Source: Gallionella sp.
GTDB lineage: Bacteria > Pseudomonadota > Gammaproteobacteria > Burkholderiales > Gallionellaceae
Reading direction: 5' to 3'
Length of the DNA stretch: 64,000 nucleotides
NCBI GenBank assembly: GCA_028707275.1
Contig: JAQTUP010000007.1
Span: 1 to 64,000 of the forward strand
The notes under the pieces are model-generated. The model did no database searches, was not told the DNA's origin, and was given only the letters and a program-made list of their open reading frames with translations. The position numbers and the translations under genes are program-made. Shown piece by piece: positions 1 through 10,018 of this stretch (the stretch's first letter is position 1; each line of letters opens with the position of its first letter).

Positions 1-120
1 GCCCCTCGCTCCGCTCTCCCCACACTCGGTCGCCCTCATGCAGTTGCGCTTCACTTCGTTCGCTGTGGTCAGCTTACGGGAGGACTTGCACCTCCAAGAT
101 TGCGCCCATGCTGGGCGCAC
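1..120 (-). mobile_element. 5' end of a group II intron, cut by the window edge
   Basis: Read on the minus strand from 120 downward, the sequence begins GTGCGCCCAGCATGGGCG, which matches the GUGCG 5' consensus of bacterial group II introns; the start closely resembles that of Ll.LtrB. It continues with a short stem, GGAG-GUGCAAGU-CCUCC, of the kind found in domain I. It starts 5 nt after the hairpin and T-tract that terminates the tRNA-Val/tRNA-Asp transcript. Insertion behind terminator hairpins is the known habit of class C group II introns. Only about 120 nt are visible, so the reverse transcriptase and domains V-VI would lie outside. Class assignment is inference; a non-intron origin is possible. 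Confidence 0.6.
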
Positions 121-124
121 AATG

Positions 125-154
125 AAAAAAGCCGTTGATTTCTCAACGGCTTTT
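125..154 (-). terminator. Rho-independent terminator of the ppiD-distal tRNA pair
   Basis: Perfect 8-bp stem GCCGTTGA/TCAACGGC with loop TTTC, extended by four A-T pairs and followed by a T-run on the minus strand. It lies 6 nt beyond the 3' end of tRNA-Asp, so it should end the ppiD-tRNA-Val-tRNA-Asp transcript. The putative group II intron begins directly after it. Confidence 0.85.
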
Positions 155-159
155 AATGT

Positions 160-236
160 TGGCGGAGTGGACGAGACTCGAACTCGCGACCCCCGGCGTG
201 ACAGGCCGGTATTCTAACCAACTGAACTACCACTCC
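160..236 (-). tRNA. tRNA-Asp(GTC), copy 2
   Basis: 77-nt cloverleaf with CCA encoded. The acceptor GGAGTGG pairs with CCACTCC, the anticodon loop carries GTC (CCTGTCACG context) and the T-loop is TTCGAGT. It is identical to the copy at 2338-2414. It lies 43 nt downstream of tRNA-Val and before a strong terminator. Confidence 0.95.
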
Positions 237-279
237 AAGACTTCTGCTGCTAACTACTTACCACTTTTCAGCAGCTATT

Positions 280-355
280 TGGTGGGTGCTGACGGGTTCG
301 AACCGCCGACAATCGCCTTGTAAGGGCGGTGCTCTACCAGCTGAGCTAAGCACCC
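280..355 (-). tRNA. tRNA-Val(TAC), copy 2
   Basis: 76-nt cloverleaf with encoded CCA. The acceptor is GGGTGCT/AGCACCC and the anticodon TAC sits within CCTTACAAG. It is identical to the copy at 2470-2545. It starts 16 nt after the ppiD stop codon, so it is probably cut from the ppiD read-through transcript. Confidence 0.95.
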
Positions 356-371
356 GTATTTCATGACAAAC

Positions 372-2270
372 CTAAGGCTTGTCCGTATCCGCCGCCACTT
401 CTGGCAACTTCAATTTAATCTTTGCATCTTTCTTTGCGTCAGCCATGTAAGCCTGAAACATCTCATCACCGGTTATCTGACGCAATTGCTGCACATAACG
501 TGAACGCTTCAACTCGTCAGGCTTATCAGCATTTTTTACAGCATCAATGCGAACGATAATATATCCGCCTTGCTTGGACTCTGCACCAATATACCCGGGC
601 ATTTTGTCGCTGCTTGCCTGGAACAACTGGCGCACCATTTCCGCATCCAGTGAGCCATGCTGAGCATGTGTAAACGTCTGCTGAGCCGACCATTCAACAG
701 CAGGTTTGTCACCCTTCTGCAATTGACCGAGCAGCATTGTACCTTGTTTTACCGCCATGTCCAGCGCTTTTTTACTAATTATTTTTTGCCTGATCAAATC
801 CTGCACATCATTGATCGCGCGCACGGCAGCCGGTTTGTGTTCCAGCAGGCGTGCGGCAACCAGCGTACTGGGCGCCACTTCAATAGCCGCCGTATTGCGC
901 TTGTTTTTGATGACATCATCGCTAAACACCGCTTGCAGTGCCTTGGCCGTCCAGAGCTCGTCAGTCGCCTGGCCTTTTGACAGCCATCCGCTTTGAAGAA
1001 CCTGAACGCCCGCCAGCGTGGCCGCAGGCTTTAAGGTGTCACTTTGCTCGTAGACCCTATTGCTGAATGTATCTGCCAGCTCCGCGAATTTTTCGGTTGC
1101 CCTCTGCTGGCGCAGCTTGGTTAAAACACTCGCGCTCACCTCTTCAAAAGGTGCGGTTTTGGAAGGTTTGATTGCTGTCAGCCTGATGATGTGATAACCG
1201 AAATCGGATTTGACAAGACCGCTGATCTCCCCCGTCTTTAACGAAAACACGGCTTCATCAAAGGGCTTGACCATCATGCCGCGACCAAAGAAACCCAAAT
1301 CCCCTCCGTTTGCTGCGGAGCCCGGATCTTGCGAGTTTTGCTTTGCCAGCTCGGCAAACCTGGCGGGATTTTGTTTGACCGATGCCAGCAACTGCTCGGC
1401 ACGGGCTTTAACTGCATCCTGCTCCGCTTTGGGGGCGGTCGCGGCCACAGTCAATAAAATATGCGCAGCCTGCCTTTGCTCGGGAGTCTCGAATTCAGAC
1501 GGATGTTCCTCATAATACTTGCGAACATCTTCGGTCTTAACCTCGACCATGGCCGTCAAATCCTGCACCGAAAATTTCACATACTCGACTTTAACCTGCT
1601 CGGGAACCTGAAATTCCTTTTGATTCTGGCTGTAATAAGCCTTGATTTCATTGTCATCCGCACGGGCTTGCGCCATGAAGGATGCACCTGAAATCTGCGC
1701 CACACTCACCACGCGCTGCTGTTCGTTTATCGCGATGATGTTATCGGCAACAGCATTGGCGGCATATCCGTTTTGCGTATAGGATTCGCGCAGCTGCTGC
1801 CCCGTCAGTTCATCTTTAACACGCGCCTCGAAGATAGCGGGGGTCATATTTTGATTGGACAGCGCGCTCACATAGCGTTTCTTGTCGAATTTACCTTCAT
1901 CCTTGAACGCATCGACGCCTGCGATGACCTGAGCGACCTGCTCGTCTGTCACCGTCAGCCCTGCCGACTTCGCACGATTCATCAGCAAACGCTGCGAAAC
2001 CAGGCTGTCGAGTACAGCATGCTTCATTTCCGGCTTGTCAAATATTGCCGGGTCAAAATTTGCCCCCATCGCCTGGCGAATTTTTTCCTGCTGCTGGCGC
2101 AAGGCTGTTTCAAATTCCTGCTGAGTAATTGTCTCACCGTTCACTGTCGCCGGCGCATCACTGTCGCCCGAGTGACGATACGAATCAACTCCGAAGAATG
2201 CAAATGGCAAAATAATCAGTGCCAGAACAATCTGCACCAATCTTTTTTTCTCTTGAACAAAATCAAACAT
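372..2270 (-). CDS. ppiD: Periplasmic folding chaperone / peptidyl-prolyl isomerase PpiD
   Basis: 632 residues, the usual length for PpiD. A short cytoplasmic start and one membrane helix (about residues 12-30, hydrophobic up to [10 protein letters not shown]) anchor it in the inner membrane. A SurA-like N-terminal chaperone domain follows (about 35-165). A parvulin (PpiC) domain lies at about 265-360, recognisable from HILLTV and [17 protein letters not shown] with the closing FGYHIIRL. PpiD assists folding of newly exported outer-membrane proteins at the Sec translocon. The gene sits downstream of lon as in many Betaproteobacteria, but here it lies between two tRNA-Val/tRNA-Asp pairs. A GGAA precedes the ATG. 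Prolyl isomerase activity is often weak in this family, so the chaperone role is the safer call. Confidence 0.95.
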   Translation of the reverse strand: MFDFVQEKKRLVQIVLALIILPFAFFGVDSYRHSGDSDAPATVNGETITQQEFETALRQQQEKIRQAMGANFDPAIFDKPEMKHAVLDSLVSQRLLMNRAKSAGLTVTDEQVAQVIAGVDAFKDEGKFDKKRYVSALSNQNMTPAIFEARVKDELTGQQLRESYTQNGYAANAVADNIIAINEQQRVVSVAQISGASFMAQARADDNEIKAYYSQNQKEFQVPEQVKVEYVKFSVQDLTAMVEVKTEDVRKYYEEHPSEFETPEQRQAAHILLTVAATAPKAEQDAVKARAEQLLASVKQNPARFAELAKQNSQDPGSAANGGDLGFFGRGMMVKPFDEAVFSLKTGEISGLVKSDFGYHIIRLTAIKPSKTAPFEEVSASVLTKLRQQRATEKFAELADTFSNRVYEQSDTLKPAATLAGVQVLQSGWLSKGQATDELWTAKALQAVFSDDVIKNKRNTAAIEVAPSTLVAARLLEHKPAAVRAINDVQDLIRQKIISKKALDMAVKQGTMLLGQLQKGDKPAVEWSAQQTFTHAQHGSLDAEMVRQLFQASSDKMPGYIGAESKQGGYIIVRIDAVKNADKPDELKRSRYVQQLRQITGDEMFQAYMADAKKDAKIKLKLPEVAADTDKP

Positions 2271-2307
2271 AGCGATTCCAGACGATTTTTGTTAAACGGC
2301 AGATATG

Positions 2308-2333
2308 AAAAAAGGCGAACTTTCGTTCGCCTT
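2308..2333 (-). terminator. Terminator between first tRNA pair and ppiD
   Basis: Nine-bp stem AAGGCGAAC/GTTCGCCTT with a 4-nt loop, followed on the minus strand by seven Ts. It begins 5 nt after tRNA-Asp copy 1 and ends the upstream tRNA-Val/tRNA-Asp transcript before ppiD. Confidence 0.8.
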
Positions 2334-2337
2334 AATT

Positions 2338-2414
2338 TGGCGGAGTGGACGAGACTCGAACTCGCGACCCCCGGCGTGACAGGCCGGTATTCTAACCAAC
2401 TGAACTACCACTCC
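2338..2414 (-). tRNA. tRNA-Asp(GTC), copy 1
   Basis: 77-nt tRNA with GTC anticodon and encoded CCA, identical in every position to the copy at 160-236. It lies downstream of tRNA-Val copy 1 and upstream of a terminator. Confidence 0.95.
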
Positions 2415-2469
2415 AAAACTTGTACAGCTTGTCACTATTTACTACCAGCCGTATGTAACCGGCTATTTA

Positions 2470-2545
2470 TGGTGGGTGCTGACGGGTTCGAACCGCCGAC
2501 AATCGCCTTGTAAGGGCGGTGCTCTACCAGCTGAGCTAAGCACCC
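2470..2545 (-). tRNA. tRNA-Val(TAC), copy 1
   Basis: 76-nt tRNA with TAC anticodon and encoded CCA, identical to the copy at 280-355. It lies 236 nt downstream of the lon stop. That spacer shows no coding sequence and no clear hairpin, and presumably carries the promoter. Confidence 0.95.
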
Positions 2546-2781
2546 GACAAAGATTGCTAGTTTACAGCATCTTTCTGAAACTTACCAGCATGAAATCAAA
2601 AAACTTTCGCCACCCTGACTATCAGTCAACCTCAGGCGCGCCGATTTGTAATTTTATTCACCGGGCAATATTTACCACTGAACTCATCTTTGGCAGCAAT
2701 AAAAATTGCCAGGCGCGCTTTATATCAAAACAACAGCACGTTAGTCAAGTTAATCTTCAAAAAACATCACTTTTTGCAAAT

Positions 2782-5196
2782 TTAATGCTTGGTAACGAGC
2801 ACAGGCTCGGATATTACCGCATCAGCTACCAGGCCATCGACCGACGTCGTTAAAATAACCTCCTCGCGAGGTGTCGGTTTGCGCTCCAGTGCCATGTCCA
2901 AAACCTGCTCTATCCATTTAACAGGATGAATATCGAGCTTGTTTTTAACGTGATCAGAAATCTCGGCCAGATCCTTGACGTTTTCTTCGGGGATCAGAAC
3001 GATCTTAATGCCGCCCCGCTGAGCTGCAATCAGTTTTTCCTTCAAGCCACCAATCGGCAAGACTTCGCCACGCAAGGTGATCTCCCCCGTCATGGCGACA
3101 TCCGCTCGCACCGGGATCCCCGTCAAAGCTGAAACCATCGCGGTACACATACCCACACCCGCGCTCGGCCCGTCTTTCGGAATCGCGCCTTCCGGCAAAT
3201 GGATGTGCAAATCCGTCTTCTGGTAAAAATCATCATCTATGCCCAGACGCTTAGTGCGGCTGCGCACCACACTCAGAGCTGCCTGTATGGATTCTTGCAT
3301 GACCTCACCCAGCTTGCCGGTCGTCGTGGTTTTACCCTTGCCCGGCAACACCACCGTCTCGATAGTCAACAACTCACCGCCCACCTCGGTCCAGGCCAGA
3401 CCCGTTACCTGCCCGACCTGATTGTGCTTCTCGGCCACACCGTAGGAATAACGGCGAACACCCAGATATTTGTCAAGATTGCGCGAATTAACCACAACTT
3501 TACTTTCACGCGTTTTCAACAACAACGCCTTGACCACCTTGCGGCAAATCTTGGAGATTTCGCGCTCCAGCCCGCGCACCCCGGCCTCGCGGACGTAATA
3601 ACGCACGATGTCGCGCAAGGCCGTCTCGCCTATACTGATTTCCTCTTCCTTGAGCCCGTTATTCTTGAGCGCCTTGGGCACCAGATAACGCGTGGCGATG
3701 TTAATCTTTTCGTCTTCCATATAGCTGGAGACGTGAATGATTTCCATGCGATCCATCAGGGCATCGGGAATATTCAGGGTATTGGCCGTCGCGACAAACA
3801 TCACGTCAGACAGGTCGTATTCGACTTCGACGTAATGATCCACGAAGGTGCTGTTCTGCTCAGGGTCGAGCACTTCGAGCAGAGCCGCCGACGGATCGCC
3901 ACGCATGTCCTGCCCCATCTTGTCCACTTCATCGAGCAGGAACAAGGGATTTTTAACCGCGACCTTGCTCATGTTCTGCAATATTTTGCCGGGCATGGAG
4001 CCGATATAGGTGCGGCGATGACCGCGAATCTCCGATTCATCGCGCACGCCACCTAAAGACATACGCACGAACTTGCGATTGGTGGCGCGTGCTATAGACT
4101 GACCAAGCGAAGTCTTCCCGACGCCCGGCGGGCCTACCAGACACAGAATCGGCGCTTTGAGCTTATCGACACGTTGCTGCACGGCCAGATATTCCAGGAT
4201 GCGTTCCTTGACCCTGTCCAGCCCGTAGTGATCTTCTTCGAGCACCACCTCAGCCTGCTTAAGATCAGCGCTGATCTTGGTCTTTTTCTTCCACGGCAGG
4301 CCAATGAGCACGTCGATATAGTTGCGCACTACGGTCGCTTCAGCCGACATGGGCGACATCATACGCAGCTTCTTCAATTCCGCTTCGGCCTTGGCGCGCG
4401 CCTCTTTCGGCATGCCAGCGGCCTTTATTTTCTTATCCAGCGCCTCGAAATCCGCGCCATCCTCTTCCTCGCCCAGCTCTTTCTGAATCGCCTTGACCTG
4501 CTCGTTCAGATAATACTCGCGCTGACTTTTTTCCATCTGACGCTTGACGCGACCGCGAATGCGTTTTTCGACCTGAAGAATATCGATCTCACCTTCGAGC
4601 AACCCTAAAAGATGCTCAAGACGTGCCCTGACCACGGAAATTTCCAGCACGCCCTGTTTTTGCTCCAGCTTCAGCGGCAAATGTGCGGCGATAATATCGG
4701 CCAGACGGCCTGCGTCATCGATACCCGCCAGCGACGAGAGAATTTCCGGGGGGATTTTTTTGTTGAGTTTGACGAACTGTTCGAACTGGCCGATCAGGGC
4801 GCGACGCATAGCTTCGGTTTCGCTGCTATCCCCCTCCACGCTGGGCACAATTTCAACCTCGGCGACAAAATGACTGTCCACGTCATCGACACGCAACACG
4901 TTGACGCGATGCGTCCCCTCAACCAGCACTTTTACGGTGCCATCAGGGAGTTTTAACATTTGCAGAACGTTGGCCAGACTGCCGATGGTAAACAAATCGT
5001 CCACACCCGGATCATCCTTGGAGGCGGCCTTTTGCGCGACCAGGACAATGGACGTCCCTGCTTCCATTGCCAGCTCCAGGGCTTTGATCGACTTGGCGCG
5101 ACCGACGAACAGCGGGATGACCATATGCGGAAACACGACCACGTCGCGCAAGGGTAACAGCGGATGAAGCTCAATTGGGGTATCTTGTTCGGACAT
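2782..5196 (-). CDS. lon: ATP-dependent Lon protease
   Basis: 804 residues. An N-terminal LonA substrate-binding domain (starting [14 protein letters not shown]), a helical region, an AAA+ module with Walker [10 protein letters not shown] and Walker B FLLDEVDK, and a C-terminal serine protease domain are all present. The catalytic serine lies in [10 protein letters not shown] (S678) and the lysine in GGLKEK (K721), the spacing seen in E. coli Lon. It degrades misfolded and short-lived regulatory proteins in the cytoplasm. It follows clpX by 143 nt with a hairpin between them, so it can be transcribed with or without clpX. No truncation or odd residue is seen. Confidence 0.97.
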   Translation of the reverse strand: MSEQDTPIELHPLLPLRDVVVFPHMVIPLFVGRAKSIKALELAMEAGTSIVLVAQKAASKDDPGVDDLFTIGSLANVLQMLKLPDGTVKVLVEGTHRVNVLRVDDVDSHFVAEVEIVPSVEGDSSETEAMRRALIGQFEQFVKLNKKIPPEILSSLAGIDDAGRLADIIAAHLPLKLEQKQGVLEISVVRARLEHLLGLLEGEIDILQVEKRIRGRVKRQMEKSQREYYLNEQVKAIQKELGEEEDGADFEALDKKIKAAGMPKEARAKAEAELKKLRMMSPMSAEATVVRNYIDVLIGLPWKKKTKISADLKQAEVVLEEDHYGLDRVKERILEYLAVQQRVDKLKAPILCLVGPPGVGKTSLGQSIARATNRKFVRMSLGGVRDESEIRGHRRTYIGSMPGKILQNMSKVAVKNPLFLLDEVDKMGQDMRGDPSAALLEVLDPEQNSTFVDHYVEVEYDLSDVMFVATANTLNIPDALMDRMEIIHVSSYMEDEKINIATRYLVPKALKNNGLKEEEISIGETALRDIVRYYVREAGVRGLEREISKICRKVVKALLLKTRESKVVVNSRNLDKYLGVRRYSYGVAEKHNQVGQVTGLAWTEVGGELLTIETVVLPGKGKTTTTGKLGEVMQESIQAALSVVRSRTKRLGIDDDFYQKTDLHIHLPEGAIPKDGPSAGVGMCTAMVSALTGIPVRADVAMTGEITLRGEVLPIGGLKEKLIAAQRGGIKIVLIPEENVKDLAEISDHVKNKLDIHPVKWIEQVLDMALERKPTPREEVILTTSVDGLVADAVISEPVLVTKH

Positions 5197-5279
5197 AGCA
5201 ATAACCTATTCGTTGTCAGAGTTGCTAGATGGGGATAGCGTGGGCGAATTCAACCCCCGCTGGGACAAGATAACTTAAA

Positions 5280-5318
5280 AACTTCAAAAATCCGGAAAAA
5301 GGCCGGATTTTTGAAGTT
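5280..5318 (-). terminator. Hairpin between clpX and lon
   Basis: Perfect 16-bp inverted repeat, AACTTCAAAAATCCGG against its complement, with a 7-nt loop. It lies 22 nt past the clpX stop. Only four Ts follow on the minus strand, so it may terminate partially and separate lon expression from the tig-clpP-clpX operon. Confidence 0.65.
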
Positions 5319-5339
5319 AAAACAATGAACTCAGACGAG

Positions 5340-6590
5340 TCAGGCGGCCTTGGGAGTGTCCGCGTAGATGATAATGGGTTGGATGTCGCCAACGACCCCC
5401 GATTTATCCAGCACCACTTTACTGACATTGTCCATCGACGGCAGATCGAACATCACATCCAGCAAGGCCTGCTCCAGGATTGAGCGTAAACCGCGCGCCC
5501 CTGTCTTGCGCGCCAGTGCTTTTTTGGCAATCGCCAGCAAAGCGTCTTCACGAAACTCCAGATCAACGCCTTCCATCGCAAACAGCTTCTGATACTGCTT
5601 GGTCAGCGCGTTCTTGGGCTCGGTGAGAATTTGCTTCATCGCCGCCTCATCCAGTTCTTCGAGGGTAGCCACCACAGGCAGGCGACCGACGAACTCGGGA
5701 ATCAGACCGAACTTGACCAGATCTTCCGGCTCAACTTCACGCAAGGTCTCACCCGTCTTGCGCTCGTCTTTTGAACTGATCGTAGCACCAAACCCTATAC
5801 TGGCCTTGGATGAGCGATTTCGGATGACTTTTTCCAAACCATCGAATGCACCACCGCAAATAAACAGAATATTGGTGGTATCCACTTGCAAAAATTCAGT
5901 ATTCGGATGTTTGCGTCCGCCCTGAGGCGGAATGGAAGCCTTGGTGCCCTCGATCAGTTTGAGCAAAGCCTGCTGAACGCCTTCACCGGAGACATCCCGT
6001 GTGATGGACGGATTGTCAGACTTGCGGGAAATCTTGTCGATCTCATCCACATAGATAATGCCGCGCTGAGCTTTTTCGACATTATAGTCACATGCCTGCA
6101 ACAGCTTCTGAATGATATTTTCGACATCCTCACCCACATAGCCAGCTTCGGTCAGCGTGGTCGCATCCGCCATGACAAAGGGCACATCGAGCATGCGCGC
6201 CAGTGTTTGCGCCAGCAAAGTCTTGCCCGAACCCGTAGGTCCCACCAGCAAAATATTGCTCTTGGACAGCTCGACGCCATCGCTGGTATTGCACTTGAGT
6301 CGCTTGTAGTGATTGTAGACGGCCACCGACAAGATGCGCTTTGCCCGCTCCTGACCGATCACATACTCATCGAGCGTCGCGCAAATATCCTTGGGGACAG
6401 GCAAGTCGCTCTTTTCGCCAATGACAGCCTCACCCTGAACTTCTTCGCGCATGATGTCGTTGCACAAGGTGATGCACTCATCGCAAACGAACACAGAAGG
6501 TCCTGCGATCAGCTTCTTCACCTCATGCTGACTCTTGCCGCAAAAAGAACAATAAAGCAATTTTTCGCCTGATTTTTTATCGACAGTCAT
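5340..6590 (-). CDS. clpX: ClpX, AAA+ unfoldase of the ClpXP protease
   Basis: 416 residues. The N-terminal zinc-binding domain is complete (CSFCGK then CDEC). Walker A reads GPTGSGKT and Walker [11 protein letters not shown], and the GYVGEDVE pore-loop region and sensor motifs are intact. It unfolds tagged substrates and feeds them to ClpP. It follows clpP by 27 nt on the same strand. An AAGG lies 9 nt before the ATG. Nothing unusual. Confidence 0.97.
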   Translation of the reverse strand: MTVDKKSGEKLLYCSFCGKSQHEVKKLIAGPSVFVCDECITLCNDIMREEVQGEAVIGEKSDLPVPKDICATLDEYVIGQERAKRILSVAVYNHYKRLKCNTSDGVELSKSNILLVGPTGSGKTLLAQTLARMLDVPFVMADATTLTEAGYVGEDVENIIQKLLQACDYNVEKAQRGIIYVDEIDKISRKSDNPSITRDVSGEGVQQALLKLIEGTKASIPPQGGRKHPNTEFLQVDTTNILFICGGAFDGLEKVIRNRSSKASIGFGATISSKDERKTGETLREVEPEDLVKFGLIPEFVGRLPVVATLEELDEAAMKQILTEPKNALTKQYQKLFAMEGVDLEFREDALLAIAKKALARKTGARGLRSILEQALLDVMFDLPSMDNVSKVVLDKSGVVGDIQPIIIYADTPKAA

Positions 6591-6617
6591 CGTTGCTAAC
6601 CTTCTATCAAGTTTTCG

Positions 6618-7226
6618 TTAAACACGTTTTTCAAGCACTTGATCTACCAGACCGTATTTGACGGCATCTGCCGCACTCAAAAAATTATCGCGGTCGGTAT
6701 CACGTTCGATCGCATCGACCGTCTGCCCCGTATGAAACGCCAGCATTTGATTAAGCTTTTGTTTCAAATATAATATTTCGCGCGCGTGGATTTCAATATC
6801 GGACGCCTGGCCACGGAAACCGCCCAGAGGCTGATGTATCATCACGCGAGAATTGGGCAGACAAAAACGTTTGCCCTTCTCGCCGGCAGTCAGCAAAAAC
6901 GCACCCATACTGGCAGCCTGCCCTATGCACAGCGTACTGACGGCAGGTTTGATGAACTGCATGGTATCGTAGATTGCCATGCCGGCCGTGACTGAACCGC
7001 CCGGTGAATTGATGTAGAAGTGAATATCCTTGTCCGGATTTTCAGACTCCAGAAACAGCATCTGCGCCACAATCAGATTCGCACTGTGGTCATTCACCTC
7101 GCCTACCAGGAAAACCACACGCTCCTTGAGCAGACGAGAATAAATATCATAGGCTCGTTCACCGCGCCCGCTGGTTTCGACAACCATCGGGATCATGCCG
7201 ATATTTTGTGGCTCCTGGTAATGCAT
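6618..7226 (-). CDS. clpP: ClpP, proteolytic subunit
   Basis: 202 residues. The catalytic triad is visible: S106 in [10 protein letters not shown]131 in SRVMIHQP, and D180 in DRDNFLSA. The ring of fourteen subunits forms the peptidase chamber capped by ClpX. The ATG lies 1 nt after the tig stop codon, so translation is probably coupled to tig. The short N-terminal pro-segment before IPMVVE is typical. Confidence 0.97.
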   Translation of the reverse strand: MHYQEPQNIGMIPMVVETSGRGERAYDIYSRLLKERVVFLVGEVNDHSANLIVAQMLFLESENPDKDIHFYINSPGGSVTAGMAIYDTMQFIKPAVSTLCIGQAASMGAFLLTAGEKGKRFCLPNSRVMIHQPLGGFRGQASDIEIHAREILYLKQKLNQMLAFHTGQTVDAIERDTDRDNFLSAADAVKYGLVDQVLEKRV

Positions 7227-7227
7227 C

Positions 7228-8526
7228 CTAGCTCCCCATCAATTCGGCAAACGTTAATGCCTTGTCGGCAACCACAGCGCGCGCCAGAACCCACTCCACC
7301 ACATTTTCTTCCAGCGCCAGATTTTCGATTTCCTGGAAGCGGGCAGGATCGGCATAGTACCAACGCACGACTTCTTCAGGGTGCTCAAAACTCTGAGCAT
7401 AATCTTCAACCAGCACACGAACCTTTTCGGGCTGCGCCTGCAAATCAAACTTTTCCACCAGATCCGCCAGAATCAAACCCAGCTTGACGCGTTTTTCGGC
7501 GCGCTCGCGGAATAATTCAACCGGCAGTTGCATCCCCTTCATCGCCATACCGCGCTGCTCCATATCACGGGCAGTTTGCTCCATCAGGCGTTCCATTTCC
7601 CACTGCACCAGGGATTTTGGCAAATCGAACTGCGCAACCTTGAGCAAGGCATCCATCGCCGCTTCCTTGTTGCGACCCTTCAGGCGACGCACCACTTCGC
7701 GCGACAGATTACTGCGAATTTCGCCCTCCAGGCGCTCCACATCACCATCACTGATGCCGACAGAACGAGCGAACTCGGCATCAACTTCAGGCAAAACCGG
7801 CCCCTCAACGCTTTTGAGCGTGATGGTAAAGGTCACTTGCTTACCTGCAACGTCTTTGCCGTGATACTCTTCCGGGAAAGTCATATCGAAGGACTTGGTT
7901 TCGCCAACACGCATCCCTGCAATGGCATCTTCAAATTCAGGCAACATACGACCTGAACCCGGCGTGACAGGATAGTCTGTCGCCTCACCCCCTGGAAACA
8001 CCACACCATCGAGCGTGCCGACAAAGTCGATTTTGACGTTATCGTCAGCTGCGGCAGCGCGATCAACCGCCACAAAGCTTGCACGCTGTTTGCGCAGGGT
8101 GGCAATCGTGTTATCCACATCAGCCTGACTCAGATCGTAAGTGGCGCGCTCGACCGATTCGGCTGCGACATCGCCCAGAACAACTTCAGGATAAACCTCA
8201 AAAGTTGCAGAATATTCGATTTCAGGCGCACTCCAGTCACGGGTCTTGACGACAAACTCAGGATCACCTGCCACCTTCAGGCTCTGCGCCTGAACGGCTT
8301 CAGCAAACGATTGCTGCAAAGCCTGCCCCAATGCTTCCTGACGTGCTTCCATACCAAAATGTTGCTCCAGCACTTTCGCCGGAATCTTGCCAGGACGGAA
8401 TCCGGCAAGCTTTGCAGTACGACCGATATTTTTCAAGCGGGCATCAACTTGAGTACGGACAACCTGCTGGGGAATAGATGCGTTCAGACGTCGCTCTAAC
8501 GCGCTCACAGTTTCTACGCTGGGCAT
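7228..8526 (-). CDS. tig: Trigger factor, ribosome-bound chaperone
   Basis: 432 residues from the ATG at 8526, chosen because AAGGAA lies just upstream and the protein then begins at the conserved N-terminal domain. An in-frame upstream start would run into tRNA-Leu. The ribosome-binding signature GFRPGK lies at 42-47. The FKBP-like isomerase domain (about 150-240; [16 protein letters not shown]) and the C-terminal chaperone arms follow. It binds ribosomal protein L23 and shields nascent chains. It is the first gene of tig-clpP-clpX. Confidence 0.96.
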   Translation of the reverse strand: MPSVETVSALERRLNASIPQQVVRTQVDARLKNIGRTAKLAGFRPGKIPAKVLEQHFGMEARQEALGQALQQSFAEAVQAQSLKVAGDPEFVVKTRDWSAPEIEYSATFEVYPEVVLGDVAAESVERATYDLSQADVDNTIATLRKQRASFVAVDRAAAADDNVKIDFVGTLDGVVFPGGEATDYPVTPGSGRMLPEFEDAIAGMRVGETKSFDMTFPEEYHGKDVAGKQVTFTITLKSVEGPVLPEVDAEFARSVGISDGDVERLEGEIRSNLSREVVRRLKGRNKEAAMDALLKVAQFDLPKSLVQWEMERLMEQTARDMEQRGMAMKGMQLPVELFRERAEKRVKLGLILADLVEKFDLQAQPEKVRVLVEDYAQSFEHPEEVVRWYYADPARFQEIENLALEENVVEWVLARAVVADKALTFAELMGS

Positions 8527-8562
8527 GCTGTATTTCCTTGAATTTGAATTTGAATGAGGTGC

Positions 8563-8647
8563 TGGTGCGAAAGGAGAGACTCGAACTCTCACGCCGTTAA
8601 GCGCTGGAACCTAAATCCAGTGCGTCTACCAATTCCGCCACTTTCGC
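8563..8647 (-). tRNA. tRNA-Leu(TAG)
   Basis: 85-nt class II tRNA with a long variable arm. The acceptor GCGAAAG pairs with CTTTCGC, CCA is encoded, and the anticodon TAG lies in GATTTAGGT. It sits 36 nt upstream of tig on the same strand, so the tRNA may be processed from a tig transcript. Confidence 0.95.
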
Positions 8648-8789
8648 GTTGTGTACCACCAGCTAAGGTGACGAATTATAGCATCACTCTTGCCACATAC
8701 GCACAATTGTCACAAGCTGTTGCCGTTTCAGCGCTCATAAAAAGCGACACACCAAAGCGTCGAATCGTAAAATATAGCATATAAATCAA

Positions 8790-9806
8790 TCAACTATCCG
8801 AAGAAAACGCGACGACCACGCGCCCGCGCGATTTACCCTGTAAAAATGGGAAAAAAGCGTCCGGCAACTGCTCAAAAGGCACACGGTGCACGATCTTGTT
8901 CAGCTTCTGTGGATATAAACCGGTCATGATTCCGGGCGATGACTCACTCGCCAGACGCTGCCAGATTTCCCGGCGCAACGGCATCTTTGTTGCGGCAGAA
9001 TCCACGCCGATCAGGCGCACGCCCCGCAGAATAAAGGGCATCACCGTGGTATTGAGCGCTATCCCGCCCGCATTGCCAAAGCTTGCGATCACCCCGTTTT
9101 GCTGCATGGTTCGCGTCAACCAGGCAAGCGTCTCCCCGCCCACCGAATCGAGCGCCCCGGCCCACTGCGCCTTTTCCAGAGGGCGAGTACCCATCGGCAA
9201 ATCATGACGCGAGAGTATTTCGCAAACCCCCAAAGATTCAAGATAGTCGCGCTCGTTCTCCTTGCCCGTTAGCGCGACAACCGAGTAACCCAGCTGCGCC
9301 AGCATCTGTATCGCAAGGCTCGCCACCCCGCCCGTGGCGCCGGTGACGATGACCCGACCATTTTCAGGGCGCAATTCATTTTGCTCCAGGCGATGGATGG
9401 CCAGCGCCGCCGTAAAACCCGCCGTGCCCAGCGCCATCGCCTCAAACAGCGTCAGTCCCTTCGGCAGAGGCACGACCCAGTCGGCCGGGACTCGCACGTA
9501 TTCCGAGAATCCGCCGTCATGCGACACCCCCATCCCGTAACCTGTCACCAGCACTTCGTCACCCGGCGTAAAACGCGCATCGGATGAACTAACAACGACA
9601 CCCGAGACATCCACCCCGCCTACACAAGGATAACGGCGAATCACCCGACCATTGCCTGACGCTGCCAATGCATCCTTGTAATTGACGCTGGAATAATGCG
9701 ATTTTATGAGCACATCACCCGCATCAAGATCGTCGGTTGAAAGCCTGACAAAACGCCCGACGGACAACCCATTTTCATCAAATATCCTGTAGGCCTGAAA
9801 ATCCAC
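8790..9806 (-). CDS. AcuI/YhdH-type zinc-independent medium-chain reductase (acrylyl-CoA reductase-like)
   Basis: 338 residues from a GTG start at 9806, which has GGGAG upstream. It reads VDFQAYRIF, close to the family's usual N-terminus. It belongs to the MDR superfamily without zinc ligands: NYKDALAASG and GGVDVSG in the N-terminal domain, and the NADPH-binding loop VTGATGGVASLAIQMLAQLGY in the Rossmann fold. YhdH/AcuI enzymes reduce acryloyl-CoA or quinone-like substrates with NADPH. It stands alone between tRNA-Leu/tig and the divergent mshQ-like gene. The exact substrate cannot be read from sequence. Confidence 0.85.
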   Translation of the reverse strand: MDFQAYRIFDENGLSVGRFVRLSTDDLDAGDVLIKSHYSSVNYKDALAASGNGRVIRRYPCVGGVDVSGVVVSSSDARFTPGDEVLVTGYGMGVSHDGGFSEYVRVPADWVVPLPKGLTLFEAMALGTAGFTAALAIHRLEQNELRPENGRVIVTGATGGVASLAIQMLAQLGYSVVALTGKENERDYLESLGVCEILSRHDLPMGTRPLEKAQWAGALDSVGGETLAWLTRTMQQNGVIASFGNAGGIALNTTVMPFILRGVRLIGVDSAATKMPLRREIWQRLASESSPGIMTGLYPQKLNKIVHRVPFEQLPDAFFPFLQGKSRGRVVVAFSSDS

Positions 9807-10018
9807 TAAAATCTCCCGGAGGTGTTCGTTTTGCGGCGATTGGTTAAAGCAACCCATCTCGTGTTTATTATGCAATGCTGCGAACTATTCAGGCAAGAAA
9901 GAGTCGGACTGGCACAGGAGCGACTTGTGACAGAACGCGCTGCCGGGCATAAAAGCCTGCGATGATTGCAAAGCCCGCATCACGACGACAGCTGTACCGT
10001 ATCACGAGAGGACTAGGT

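Noticed and set aside
12..112. Possible short coding sequence at the left edge
   Set aside because: The structured RNA-like sequence beginning GTGCG fits a group II intron much better than a protein.
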